From Leptolyngbya ohadii IS1 (GTDB lineage Bacteria; Cyanobacteriota; Cyanobacteriia; Elainellales; Elainellaceae): a stretch of 64,000 nucleotides of DNA. Of the stretch, positions 16,046 through 24,022 are shown one piece after another. The position numbers and the translations under genes were made by a program. Below the pieces are notes generated by a model. That model had not been told where the DNA came from, did not search any database, and worked only from the letters and a program-made list of their open reading frames with translations. The stretch spans positions 679,501-743,500 of the forward strand of contig NZ_NKFP01000001.1 in the NCBI RefSeq assembly GCF_002215035.1, written 5' to 3'. Every line of letters begins with the position of its first letter. Positions within the stretch are counted from its first letter, which is position 1.

Positions 16046-16843
16046 ATGCTTCTCTTCCCGGATGCGCTTTGGCTTAACGTCAGTCCTGCCCTGAAAGGAT
16101 TCGATCGTCCCTTATTAAATCAGCTCTCTCAATTCAGCACGATCGCTCAGTGGGAATATACGCAAGAGCTGGATGAGCCTGCTTCGCTCGACGTTGCGCT
16201 GGTGCTATTGCACGATTATTTGAAACATCAAAATCGACCAATTCATCTACTAGGACACGGTACAGGTGGGCTGCTAGGACTGCTTTACGCCCGTCAGCAC
16301 CCAGAGCGAGTTCGATCGCTAACGTTGCTCTCTGTTGGGGTGAATCCAGCGATCGATTGGCAGGCACAATATTACGCCCAGCGGCGGCTTTTGCCCTGCG
16401 ATCAGCACACGATTTTACGGCAGATGGTTTATGGGTTGCTGGGCTGTCCACCCAAAGATACGACAGAGACGCTGGTAAAAATTCTGGAGCAAGATCTCTA
16501 TCAGTCCCTTTCACCCCATAGTCTGGTGCGATCGATGGAGCTATTGCCGATCGCCGTTGAGGTGCCGCTTCTGGTGTGCGGTAGTGTAGATGACGTTGTG
16601 ATTGATCCGAATCAGCTTCGCGGCTGGGAATCGCATTTTCATCACTCCACTTCACGGCTCTGGGTTTGTCCCGGTGGAAGATATTTTTTCCATTACTTTT
16701 ATCCCCAACAAACGGGGATACGGATTGAGCGATTTTGGAATGCGGTTTGTGCTTCTCGTCTCACTTTAATCAACGCTAAAATTTCCGAGCCGTTGGACAA
16801 TGCGCAATATGAGGTATCTGGAGAACATAGCGCATTCAATTGA
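16046..16843 (+). CDS. isiC: Alpha/beta-hydrolase-fold protein (IsiC-like)
   Basis: A 265-residue protein with the order of an alpha/beta hydrolase: HLLGHGTGGLLGLLYARQHP at about residues 69-88, PLLVCGSVDDVVIDP near 172-186 carrying the acid region, and a late GGRYFFHYFYP histidine segment. It follows flavodoxin, matching the isiB-isiC order described in iron-stress operons of some cyanobacteria. The nucleophile elbow is unusual: G-H-G-T-G places Gly where Ser/Asp/Cys is expected, so it may be non-hydrolytic or use the neighbouring Thr. AAGGA 8 nt upstream supports the start. The reaction is unknown. It ends about 16 bp before the convergent tonB gene. Confidence 0.75.
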   Translation: MLLFPDALWLNVSPALKGFDRPLLNQLSQFSTIAQWEYTQELDEPASLDVALVLLHDYLKHQNRPIHLLGHGTGGLLGLLYARQHPERVRSLTLLSVGVNPAIDWQAQYYAQRRLLPCDQHTILRQMVYGLLGCPPKDTTETLVKILEQDLYQSLSPHSLVRSMELLPIAVEVPLLVCGSVDDVVIDPNQLRGWESHFHHSTSRLWVCPGGRYFFHYFYPQQTGIRIERFWNAVCASRLTLINAKISEPLDNAQYEVSGEHSAFN

Positions 16844-16859
16844 AATATCACTAAACTCC

Positions 16860-18404
16860 TCAGGGAGTTGGTTCAGGAGAAACTGGTTCAGGCTCTGAAG
16901 GGGCAGCTAGTTCTGGTGCTGCTACAGGTTCGGGTTCAGGCTCCGGGATGGGTTCAGGGGCAGGCGGTAATTCTGGTGCTGCTACGGGTTCGGGTTCAGG
17001 CTCAGCAGCCGGGCTACTCGGTGGTTCAGGACTCGTTGAATTGGAAGGAGTCACTTCAGGTGCAGGAACGATTCCTCCTTCGGGGATCTGCGGAGTCGCT
17101 TCGGGTTCGGGGCTGGCAGTCGCTTCAGGAGTCGCTTCAGGAGTCGCTTCAGGAGTCGCTTCAGTGGTTGGTTCAGGAGTTGCTTCAGAAGCAGGAGATG
17201 GAGACTGCTCAGTGGGCGAGACGGATGCAGGATCAGGCGTAGTGGCGGCGGGTGCAGGGGTTTCAATCACAGGGTCGGGATCAGAAACCGTAATACTGCG
17301 GCGATCGCCCCTTTCCCTAGTGCGTCGCTCTGCCTCGGAATTGGGCTGAACAAAATCAACATCGATCGGATAGCTTTCCCCGGCTCTGGCATTATTTAAC
17401 CGAACGCGCCGTCTTGCCTGCTCTAGAGCTGCTTGATCCAGTGCAGCATTACCGCTGGAACGAGAAAGCGTTACCGATACCACGCGTCCCTCACTATCTG
17501 TTTCCACGATTACCTGGGCTGTGCCTTCTGCACCATCGGCTTCGTCAGGATAGTCAAAATCACAGCCGCGACAGGAGATTTCCCGCGATCGGCTTCCCTG
17601 GTTTGTGGGAGGGCTAACGGGTTCGGGACGGGTTGGCGCAGCAGCAGTCGTTGTTCCATTCCCAGAGCTATTCCCGGAGCTATTTCCAGAACTATTACCA
17701 GAACTATTCCCAGAATTATTCTCAGTCTCATTCCCGGAACTGTTTCCAGCTGAGGCAGGATTTCCAGAAGTCAAGTTCTCAGCGCTGCCTGAACCAGTCC
17801 GATTTGCAGTTGCAGATTCGCTGATTTGCTGTCGCTGCCGTCGAATTTCCTCCAACAAATCCCCTAAGCTGCGAGGAGGGGTTTCTGGGCTGGGCGTTGC
17901 TGTAGGTTCTTCTGTCGGTTCCGTCGGGGATTCTTCTGCGGTTTCGGTTGGCTCTGGTGTCAGATCTTCAGTCAGTGGTGCTGGAACAGGTTCTTCTGGC
18001 GGTTCTTCGGTGGGCGGTTCTTCTAGGGATGGTTCAACGGGAGCAGGTTCGATCGCCGGGGCAGGGATAGCGGCAACAGGTTCGTTAATCAGTTCGCTAG
18101 CAGTTTCGTTAGCAGAGGCAGGTTCGCTAAACTGTGCAGCAGACCCCGGCAGAGACGATTCTGATTCAGCAGTTGGTTCAGTCTGCAATTCTTCAGGGAC
18201 GATCGGGGGTTCCGGCTCATCCTCGGTCACAATAATGGTGATCTCCTCTGACTCTGGCTCACCGGGTTTCCAGAGATCGCTCGTTTTGAGGAACAAGCCA
18301 GCTCCGTGTAAGGCGATCGATCCTGCAAGGCTAGCCATAACGAATCGCTTGAGGGCTTTTGCCTGTTTTTCTCGCTGCTGAGCGACTGTATCTGAGAACG
18401 TCAT
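16860..18404 (-). CDS. tonB: TonB-type energy transducer with proline-rich tail
   Basis: Couples the ExbB/ExbD proton motive complex to outer-membrane receptors. The 514-residue protein has one N-terminal membrane anchor (about 22-41), a Glu/Pro-rich spacer (50-185), a Gly/Ser/Asn low-complexity run of NSSG units (220-250), and a TonB C-terminal domain at about 275-365 with GTAQVIVETDSEGRVVSVTL and SSGNAALDQAALEQARR. A Cys pair, ISCRGCDFDYPD, opens this domain. Unusually the domain is not terminal: about 150 residues of PEATPEATPE- and PEPEPV-type repeats follow. It is divergent from exbB-exbD and next to a Fur-like dyad. Symbol reflects function, not orthology to E. coli tonB. Confidence 0.85.
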   Translation of the reverse strand: MTFSDTVAQQREKQAKALKRFVMASLAGSIALHGAGLFLKTSDLWKPGEPESEEITIIVTEDEPEPPIVPEELQTEPTAESESSLPGSAAQFSEPASANETASELINEPVAAIPAPAIEPAPVEPSLEEPPTEEPPEEPVPAPLTEDLTPEPTETAEESPTEPTEEPTATPSPETPPRSLGDLLEEIRRQRQQISESATANRTGSGSAENLTSGNPASAGNSSGNETENNSGNSSGNSSGNSSGNSSGNGTTTAAAPTRPEPVSPPTNQGSRSREISCRGCDFDYPDEADGAEGTAQVIVETDSEGRVVSVTLSRSSGNAALDQAALEQARRRVRLNNARAGESYPIDVDFVQPNSEAERRTRERGDRRSITVSDPDPVIETPAPAATTPDPASVSPTEQSPSPASEATPEPTTEATPEATPEATPEATASPEPEATPQIPEGGIVPAPEVTPSNSTSPEPPSSPAAEPEPEPVAAPELPPAPEPIPEPEPEPVAAPELAAPSEPEPVSPEPTP

Positions 18405-18758
18405 TCGTTCTACCTGTTACTTGTTGAGAATATTTGCTATAACCTGCTCATCCTAAAATCTGCCCGTCACCCTGTCAATCCGATTGATGGCGCGATCGCA
18501 TGAGCTTTTTGTAGTCCTGAAGACGTTATCTAGCCTTAAGTTAGGGATCACATACAATTTTCAGCCTTGCCAGAGGTGCAAACTCAAACCGAGGTCGCTG
18601 CACTGATAACGAAAATAGTTGACATCAGCAATAGTATCTTATACTTTCTTTTTGAGAGTAGTTCTCAATAAATAACGCTTAGCCTGCCAGCTTTGTGAAT
18701 TGCCAGCTTAATGAGTTGCTGGCTTTACGAGCTGGCTGTACCGCAGTGGAAACCTGAA
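18405..18758. promoter_or_regulatory. Divergent tonB / exbB promoter region with Fur-box-like dyad
   Basis: A 354-bp gap. TTGAGA (18652-18657) and TCTCAA (18663-18668) form a perfect 6-bp dyad with a 5-nt spacer, followed by TAAAT. A second partial site, TTGTTGAGAATATTTGC, lies at 18421-18437, 17 bp before the tonB start. One site could serve each direction. This fits iron-repressed transcription of both units. Confidence 0.55.
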
Positions 18759-19421
18759 ATGTTAATCATCGAGTTATTTTGGGCGGGTGGGATCGTCATG
18801 ATTCCCCTATTGGCATTTTCGATCGTGGCGATTGCCCTGATTATCGAACGTCTGGTGTTCTGGGCACGAATTAATCGTCGTCAAAAGCCTGTTGTACGCG
18901 ACGTCTTACGAACCTATCCCTACGATTTGCAGACTGCCTTGCAGAAGTTAAAACAGAATGCAGATTTGCCGATCGCCCGCATTTTTCTGGAGGGTCTGGA
19001 GGTCAATCATTTTCCGCCCCACGCTTTTCGTCTGACGCTGGAGGGTGCAACCCAGGCGGAATTGCCCACGCTGCGACGCTTCAACACGGTCTTTGATACG
19101 ATCGTCACCCTATCTCCTTTGCTGGGCTTGCTTGGAACGGTGACAGGACTGATCCGATCGTTTGCTTCCCTCAATTTAGGCAGTGTGGGTGGGGAAAGTG
19201 CGCTGCAAGTGACAGGCGGGATCAGCGAAGCATTAGTTTCGACCGCTGCCGGACTGATTGTGGCAGTCTTTACTCTGCTGTTTGCCAATGTGTTTCGCGG
19301 CTTGTACCGCAGACAGATTTCAGCAATTCAGGAATACGGTAGCCAGCTTGAAGTGCTGCATCTCAGCCAGCATGAAGGATTTGAAGGATACAAGGCACTA
19401 GTCGCAGCAGAGCAATTATGA
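18759..19421 (+). CDS. exbB: ExbB/TolQ-type proton channel
   Basis: Inner-membrane proton channel energising TonB. The 220-residue protein has three membrane segments: LIIELFWAGGIVMIPLLAFS at the N-terminus, a central one around GLLGTVTGLIRSF and a third around LVSTAAGLIVAVFTLLFANV. The MotA/TolQ/ExbB signature LSPLLGLLGTVTGLI and the ISEALVSTAAGL segment are intact. The start at 18759 begins right at the first membrane segment as in homologues; an ATG 16 codons upstream (18711) is in frame but adds unconserved sequence. It overlaps exbD by 4 bp. Confidence 0.92.
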   Translation: MLIIELFWAGGIVMIPLLAFSIVAIALIIERLVFWARINRRQKPVVRDVLRTYPYDLQTALQKLKQNADLPIARIFLEGLEVNHFPPHAFRLTLEGATQAELPTLRRFNTVFDTIVTLSPLLGLLGTVTGLIRSFASLNLGSVGGESALQVTGGISEALVSTAAGLIVAVFTLLFANVFRGLYRRQISAIQEYGSQLEVLHLSQHEGFEGYKALVAAEQL

Positions 19422-19816
19422 GGATTTCAGACGATATCGAAGATTCACCGCAGATTAACATTGTGCCGATGATTGATGTCATCTTCGCAATTTTGACATT
19501 TTTCATCATGGCATCACTGTTTTTAAGTCGTTCCGAAGGATTGCCCGTTAATTTACCCCAGGCACAGACCGCTCAATCTCAGAATCAAAGCAAGATTACC
19601 GTTACGGTGAATCAGCAGGGAGATGTATTTCTCGATCGCCAGCCTATCCAGGTTGATGATTTAGCCGATCGCGTAAGAACTCTCATTGGTAATCAGGAAA
19701 GATTAGTCGTGATCAATGCCGATGAGAAGGTGGAATACAGTCGCGTTGTTGCAGTGATGGATCAGCTGCGATCGGTTGAAGGGGTAAAGCTGGGGATTTC
19801 GACTCGTCGCCCCTGA
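19418..19816 (+). CDS. exbD: ExbD-type biopolymer transport protein
   Basis: Partner of ExbB. The 132-residue protein has the ExbD form: a short cytoplasmic N-terminus ending in PQINIVPMIDVIFAILTFF, where the conserved Asp of the membrane helix (MIDV) carries protons, and a periplasmic domain with VTVNQQGDVFLDRQPI and LVVINADEKVEYSRVVAVMD. Translationally coupled to exbB by an ATGA overlap. Length and motifs are normal. Confidence 0.94.
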   Translation: MRISDDIEDSPQINIVPMIDVIFAILTFFIMASLFLSRSEGLPVNLPQAQTAQSQNQSKITVTVNQQGDVFLDRQPIQVDDLADRVRTLIGNQERLVVINADEKVEYSRVVAVMDQLRSVEGVKLGISTRRP

Positions 19817-19818
19817 AG

Positions 19819-19866
19819 GAATGGGGAGTGGGGAATGGGGAATCGGAAGTGAAGGGTGAGGGGATG
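19819..19866 (+). repeat. G-rich minisatellite between exbD and the permease gene
   Basis: Units of GGGGAGT/GGGGAAT follow the exbD stop codon. Because no stop falls in the frame, an upstream ATG at 19828 could extend the permease by 12 residues (Gly/Glu/Lys-rich), which is unlikely to be real. The same sequence type sits inside the hybrid kinase gene. Confidence 0.7.
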
Positions 19867-20862
19867 GGAAGAGTGGCTGTAATGCGGCTGGCGGGGTTAG
19901 GGATCAGCGTTTTTTTATTGCTTGGGTGTCTGGTTATTAGCGTAACTTTGGGCGCGGCGGATATTGATGTGGGAACGGTTTGGCGATCGCTGACTGCGTT
20001 TGATGGTTCAACGAATCACCTGATTATTACAACCGTGCGGCTGCCCAGAGTACTAATTGCGCTGGTTGTGGGAGCGGCTTTAGGCGTTGCGGGATCGTTG
20101 ATGCAGGGAATTACTCGCAATGCGCTGGCAGATCCGGGAATTTTAGGCATCAGTGCGGGAGCTGCTTTTGCAGTGGTCGCAACAACCTTCTTCACAGGAA
20201 CGGGATCGATTCAGGCTTATACCTGGGCTGCTTTTGCAGGAGGAGCGATCGCTGCCATTGCCGTTTATGCGCTGGGATCAGTGGGAAGAAGCGGCACAAC
20301 GCCCCTGAAGCTCATTTTGGCGGGAGCCGTTTTAACCTATCTGCTGTCCGCCCTCACCACGGGGATTCTGATTCTGAATCAGCGTACCCTCGACGAAGTC
20401 CGCTTCTGGCTCGCGGGATCAGTTGCCGGACGAGATATGAGCGTTTTACTGCCCGTTCTTCCCTATCTTGGTGTTGGGCTGGTAATTGCTTTCGGGATAG
20501 GTAGACAAATTACGGCTCTGACCCTGGGTGACGAGGTTGCCAAAGGACTGGGACTGAGAACCGGATGGATTAAGGCGATCGCTTCTATCGTCGTCGTTCT
20601 CCTGGCGGGTAGCGCAGTGGCACTGGCAGGACCGATCAGCTTTATCGGATTAGTGATCCCCCATGTCGTTCGCTTCTGGGTGGGGGTTGATTATCGGTGG
20701 ATACTGCCCTATGCAGCAATCTGGGGGGCTGCGCTTTTAACGATCGCGGATTTGGTTGGGCGAATTATTATCAAGCCGCAAGAGTTACCTGTGGGAATCA
20801 TGATGGCACTGATCGGTGCGCCCTTTTTTGTATATCTGGCACGACGCAACGTTAAGCAGTAA
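19864..20862 (+). CDS. fecC: FecCD-family iron-siderophore ABC permease, first
   Basis: Membrane subunit of a BtuC/FecCD-type importer for ferric siderophores. About ten membrane helices over 332 residues. Family hallmarks: LPRVLIALVVGAALGVAGSL with MQGITRNALADPGILGISAG after it, FWLAGSVAGRDMS in the middle, and the coupling-helix region GPISFIGLVIPHVVRF near the C-terminus. The start at 19864 skips repeat-derived sequence. It is followed by a second permease and an ATPase, so the importer is a heterodimeric permease plus FecE-like ATPase; the binding protein is encoded further downstream. Confidence 0.93.
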   Translation: MGRVAVMRLAGLGISVFLLLGCLVISVTLGAADIDVGTVWRSLTAFDGSTNHLIITTVRLPRVLIALVVGAALGVAGSLMQGITRNALADPGILGISAGAAFAVVATTFFTGTGSIQAYTWAAFAGGAIAAIAVYALGSVGRSGTTPLKLILAGAVLTYLLSALTTGILILNQRTLDEVRFWLAGSVAGRDMSVLLPVLPYLGVGLVIAFGIGRQITALTLGDEVAKGLGLRTGWIKAIASIVVVLLAGSAVALAGPISFIGLVIPHVVRFWVGVDYRWILPYAAIWGAALLTIADLVGRIIIKPQELPVGIMMALIGAPFFVYLARRNVKQ

Positions 20863-20901
20863 CAAAACCTCAAAACAGAACTTTGAAATATTTTGAAACC
20901 C

Positions 20902-21948
20902 ATGCCTTCATCCTGGCTCGTGCTTCGCTCAAAACAACTGCCCCTGTCGCTTCGGGTCGATCGAAGAACACCCGCGATCGTGCTGGGACTGGCAGTTCTG
21001 TCGCTGGTTGTGCTGGTTCTTAGTGTGGGCTATGGGGAATACCCAATTTCGCCACTGGACGTAATCAGGACGCTTTTGGGAATAGAAACAAATAATCCTG
21101 ACTATGCTTTTGTGATTTACACGCTCCGCCTGCCGCGAGTCGTTGCTGCCTTTTTGGTGGGAATGGGGTTGGCGATCGCCGGAACGATTTTGCAGGGACT
21201 CACACGCAATCCTCTGGCGGCTCCTGAAATTGTTGGAGTCGAAGCTGGAGCAGGATTAGCAGCCGTCTCGCTGATTGTTCTCTTTCCATCCCTACCCATT
21301 TTCCTTTTGCCGATCGCTGCTTTTACCGGAGCGTTCATTGCGGCGTTGCTAGTTTATACGCTGGCATGGAAGAACGGCAGTTCCCCAATTCGTTTAATCC
21401 TGATTGGGGTTGGAGTGGGGACGATCGCCTCTGCCTTCACCAGTTTGATGATTACCTTTGGCAATATTTACGATGTGAGTCAGGCGTTGGTGTGGTTAGC
21501 TGGAAGCGTGTACGGACGAACCTGGGAACATATTCAGGCACTCTTGCCCTGGCTGATTCTGTTTGTTCCTCTATCTCTGGTTTTTGCGCGTGAACTCAAT
21601 ACGTTAAATCTGGGTGATAGTGTCGCTCGCGGGTTAGGCAGTCGAGTGGAATGGCAGCGGGGGCTGTTACTGCTGATTAGTGTGGCTTTAGCGGGGGCAA
21701 GTGTGGCAACCGCAGGAACGATCGGCTTTGTTGGACTGATGGCTCCCCATCTAGCGCGTCAACTTGTCGGCACACCCCACGAAGGCTTGATCCCCACGGC
21801 GGCACTGCTGGGCGGATTACTGGTGGCACTGGCAGACTTCCTGGGACGATCGCTGTTCGCGCCGATCGAATTGCCCTGCGGCGTAGTGACGGCTGCGATT
21901 GGTGCGCCCTATTTCCTGTATCTGCTCTACCGCAATCGAAATGTCTAA
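20902..21948 (+). CDS. fecD: FecCD-family iron-siderophore ABC permease, second
   Basis: Second permease of the same importer, 348 residues from the ATG at 20902 (a TTG lies three codons upstream). It carries [54 protein letters not shown] and [19 protein letters not shown], with about ten membrane helices. Its last 8 bp overlap the ATPase gene, consistent with coupled translation. An N-terminal extension of about 25 residues before the first helix is rich in basic residues and fits the positive-inside rule. Confidence 0.93.
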   Translation: MPSSWLVLRSKQLPLSLRVDRRTPAIVLGLAVLSLVVLVLSVGYGEYPISPLDVIRTLLGIETNNPDYAFVIYTLRLPRVVAAFLVGMGLAIAGTILQGLTRNPLAAPEIVGVEAGAGLAAVSLIVLFPSLPIFLLPIAAFTGAFIAALLVYTLAWKNGSSPIRLILIGVGVGTIASAFTSLMITFGNIYDVSQALVWLAGSVYGRTWEHIQALLPWLILFVPLSLVFARELNTLNLGDSVARGLGSRVEWQRGLLLLISVALAGASVATAGTIGFVGLMAPHLARQLVGTPHEGLIPTAALLGGLLVALADFLGRSLFAPIELPCGVVTAAIGAPYFLYLLYRNRNV

Positions 21949-22759
21949 TCATCCTATGGAAATCGCACTTGCTACCCGTCAACTCACCCTCTCCTACGAT
22001 CGCACGACCATCATTCGAGATCTCAACGTTGAGATTCCACTTCATCGAGTTACAGCCCTGGTCGGGGCAAACGGCTGCGGCAAATCGACCCTGCTGAAAG
22101 GATTAGCCCGTTTGCTGAAACCTCAGAGCGGCATGGTTTATCTGGATGGAACGGCGATCGCCAAACTGCAAACCAAAGACATTGCTAAGAAGCTAGGAAT
22201 GCTGCCCCAAAGTCCGCTCGCGCCCGAAGGGTTGACGGTGCGGGAACTGGTGGCGCAGGGACGCTATCCGCATCAAAGCTGGTTTCAGCAGTGGTCGAAG
22301 GAGGATGAGCAGTTGACCGAGCAGGCATTAGTCATGACCGACATGGTGGAGTTTGGCGATCGTCCAATGGATAGCCTCTCCGGGGGGCAGCGGCAGCGAG
22401 CTTGGATTGCAATGGCTCTGGCGCAGAATACTCCGATCCTCCTGCTGGATGAACCGACGACGTTTCTGGATCTGGCACATCAGATCGAAATATTAGATTT
22501 GCTGTACGACCTGAACCAAACCAGAGGACAAACGATCGTGATGGTGCTGCATGACTTAAATCAAGCTTGCCGCTACGCCGATTACTTGGTGGCAATGCAT
22601 CAGGGAGCGATCTATGCTCAGGGTTCTCCTATTGAAGTGATGACCGAGGAAATGGTGCGGGAGGTCTTTAGGCTAGAGAGCCGCATTATGGCTGATCCGG
22701 TGACGGGAACGCCAATGTGTATTCCGATCAGCCAGAGAACACTAGTCAAAGAGAAATAA
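21941..22759 (+). CDS. fecE: FecE/FepC-type ABC transporter ATPase
   Basis: ATP-hydrolysing subunit of the ferric-siderophore importer. 272 residues with Walker [16 protein letters not shown]-loop [10 protein letters not shown], signature [17 protein letters not shown], Walker [13 protein letters not shown] and the switch histidine in VLHDLNQA. The ATG at 21941 overlaps the permease stop; an in-frame upstream codon at 21899 lies deep inside the permease and is rejected. Followed by 183 bp of AT-rich sequence before the AraC-type regulator. Confidence 0.94.
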   Translation: MSNHPMEIALATRQLTLSYDRTTIIRDLNVEIPLHRVTALVGANGCGKSTLLKGLARLLKPQSGMVYLDGTAIAKLQTKDIAKKLGMLPQSPLAPEGLTVRELVAQGRYPHQSWFQQWSKEDEQLTEQALVMTDMVEFGDRPMDSLSGGQRQRAWIAMALAQNTPILLLDEPTTFLDLAHQIEILDLLYDLNQTRGQTIVMVLHDLNQACRYADYLVAMHQGAIYAQGSPIEVMTEEMVREVFRLESRIMADPVTGTPMCIPISQRTLVKEK

Positions 22760-22942
22760 TATTACTTCGACAGCATTTACTCATATTAATACTGATACTG
22801 ATGTTGATCAGGATACACGATCGCTTTCTGATAACGTAACACATAATTCACAAGGTTATTTTTCAATTAAAAGACCTTTAAACAGAATTTAACTATAAAA
22901 CTCAGAGTTAGACTTCTGACATTCTTCTGGGACAGGGTAAAT

Positions 22943-23932
22943 ATGGCGATCGTACTTTCACAGTCAGACTATTGGGAACTGTTCAACGAGAGTGAGCCTA
23001 TCGAGCAGTCCCCTGATTTAGAATACTTTGAAACCAATCTGTCCTATCCGAAACTGCTGGGGCAGGGCTATCGACGTGAGATTGAATTGCGGGACGGGTT
23101 AGACCTGTCGATCGCTCACTATCAGCTGCATGATGCGATCATCGTACGATTACCAGAGCGGGAGCATCCCTTAGAGTATAGCTTTCACCTTGCTGGGGGA
23201 TTTGGCAGCTCCCAGGACGCAACCTGTGCCGGACAATATTGCCTGTGGGGCAGTGGTTTAGCGCCCGTTGAAATCACAGAATGGCATCACACCGAACAGC
23301 TAGAAATTAATGTTCACCTTGATCCCTCGCTATTTACAACCTGGCTAAATCAATCTCCAGATTCCCTGCCGCCAGAACTTCAGTCGCTCGTTCAGCGATC
23401 GCCCCAGCCCTACTCTGTTCGCCCTGGAGTCACAACCCCTGCGATGTACAGCGTGTTGCAGCAAATTTTGCACTGCCCGTTTCGCGGCGTGACCAAGCGA
23501 ATGTATCTGGAAAGCAAAGTCTGGGAACTGATGGCACTGCTGATTGCCCAGGAATTAGAGCAGCATTCCGATCAGCAGCCTGCTCGCCGGTTAAAACCCG
23601 ATGATGTCGAGCGCATCCATCAAGCAAAAATAATTCTATTTCAGCGTCTCGACAATCCCCCATCATTAATCGAATTGGCGCGACAGGTGGGATTAAATGA
23701 CTGCACGCTGAAGCGGGGATTCCGTCAGGTGTTCGGTCAAACGGCGTTTGGGCTGCTGCACGACTATCGCTTAGAACAAGCCCGACAGCTTTTAGAGGAA
23801 CGTCGATTAAACGTATCGGAAATTGCTCAGGCGATCGGGTTTGCCAATCGCAGCTATTTTGCGGCTGCTTTTCGCAAGAAGTTTGGCGTATCCCCCAGGG
23901 AATATCTGTCCAGCGACAAGAATTCCGCCTAG
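22943..23932 (+). CDS. AraC-family regulator, PchR-like
   Basis: Transcriptional activator expected to bind a ferric siderophore and switch on its uptake genes. The 329-residue protein has a PchR-like N-terminal half (opening MAIVLSQSDYWELFNESE) and a C-terminal AraC DNA-binding domain with two helix-turn-helix motifs: LIELARQVGLNDCTLKRGFR and VSEIAQAIGFANRSYFAAAF. The ending KKFGVSPREYL is typical. It lies between the importer operon and the TonB-dependent receptor gene, the standard place for such a regulator in cyanobacterial siderophore-uptake islands. Confidence 0.92.
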   Translation: MAIVLSQSDYWELFNESEPIEQSPDLEYFETNLSYPKLLGQGYRREIELRDGLDLSIAHYQLHDAIIVRLPEREHPLEYSFHLAGGFGSSQDATCAGQYCLWGSGLAPVEITEWHHTEQLEINVHLDPSLFTTWLNQSPDSLPPELQSLVQRSPQPYSVRPGVTTPAMYSVLQQILHCPFRGVTKRMYLESKVWELMALLIAQELEQHSDQQPARRLKPDDVERIHQAKIILFQRLDNPPSLIELARQVGLNDCTLKRGFRQVFGQTAFGLLHDYRLEQARQLLEERRLNVSEIAQAIGFANRSYFAAAFRKKFGVSPREYLSSDKNSA

Positions 23933-23998
23933 CGTTCAAAAAGTTCCCTGCTGGAGTCAATCGGATTCCCTATCACGGCTGGTTTGCCAGTATCTTGT

Positions 23999-24013
23999 TG
24001 AGAAGTATTCTCA
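23999..24013. promoter_or_regulatory. Perfect Fur-box-like palindrome before the receptor gene
   Basis: TGAGAA-GTA-TTCTCA is a perfect 6-bp dyad with a 3-nt spacer, flanked by TTG and TTTG. It is only 10 bp before the first candidate start of the TonB-dependent receptor, so the true translation start may lie a little further downstream, or the site is a repressor block over the promoter. Confidence 0.6.
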
Positions 24014-24022
24014 TTTGTAGTT

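Noticed and set aside
16868-18381. Long forward frames (Gly/Ser/Val-rich) opposite tonB
   Set aside because: Antisense reflections of Pro/Glu/Ala-rich codons of TonB; no start signals and no recognisable domain.
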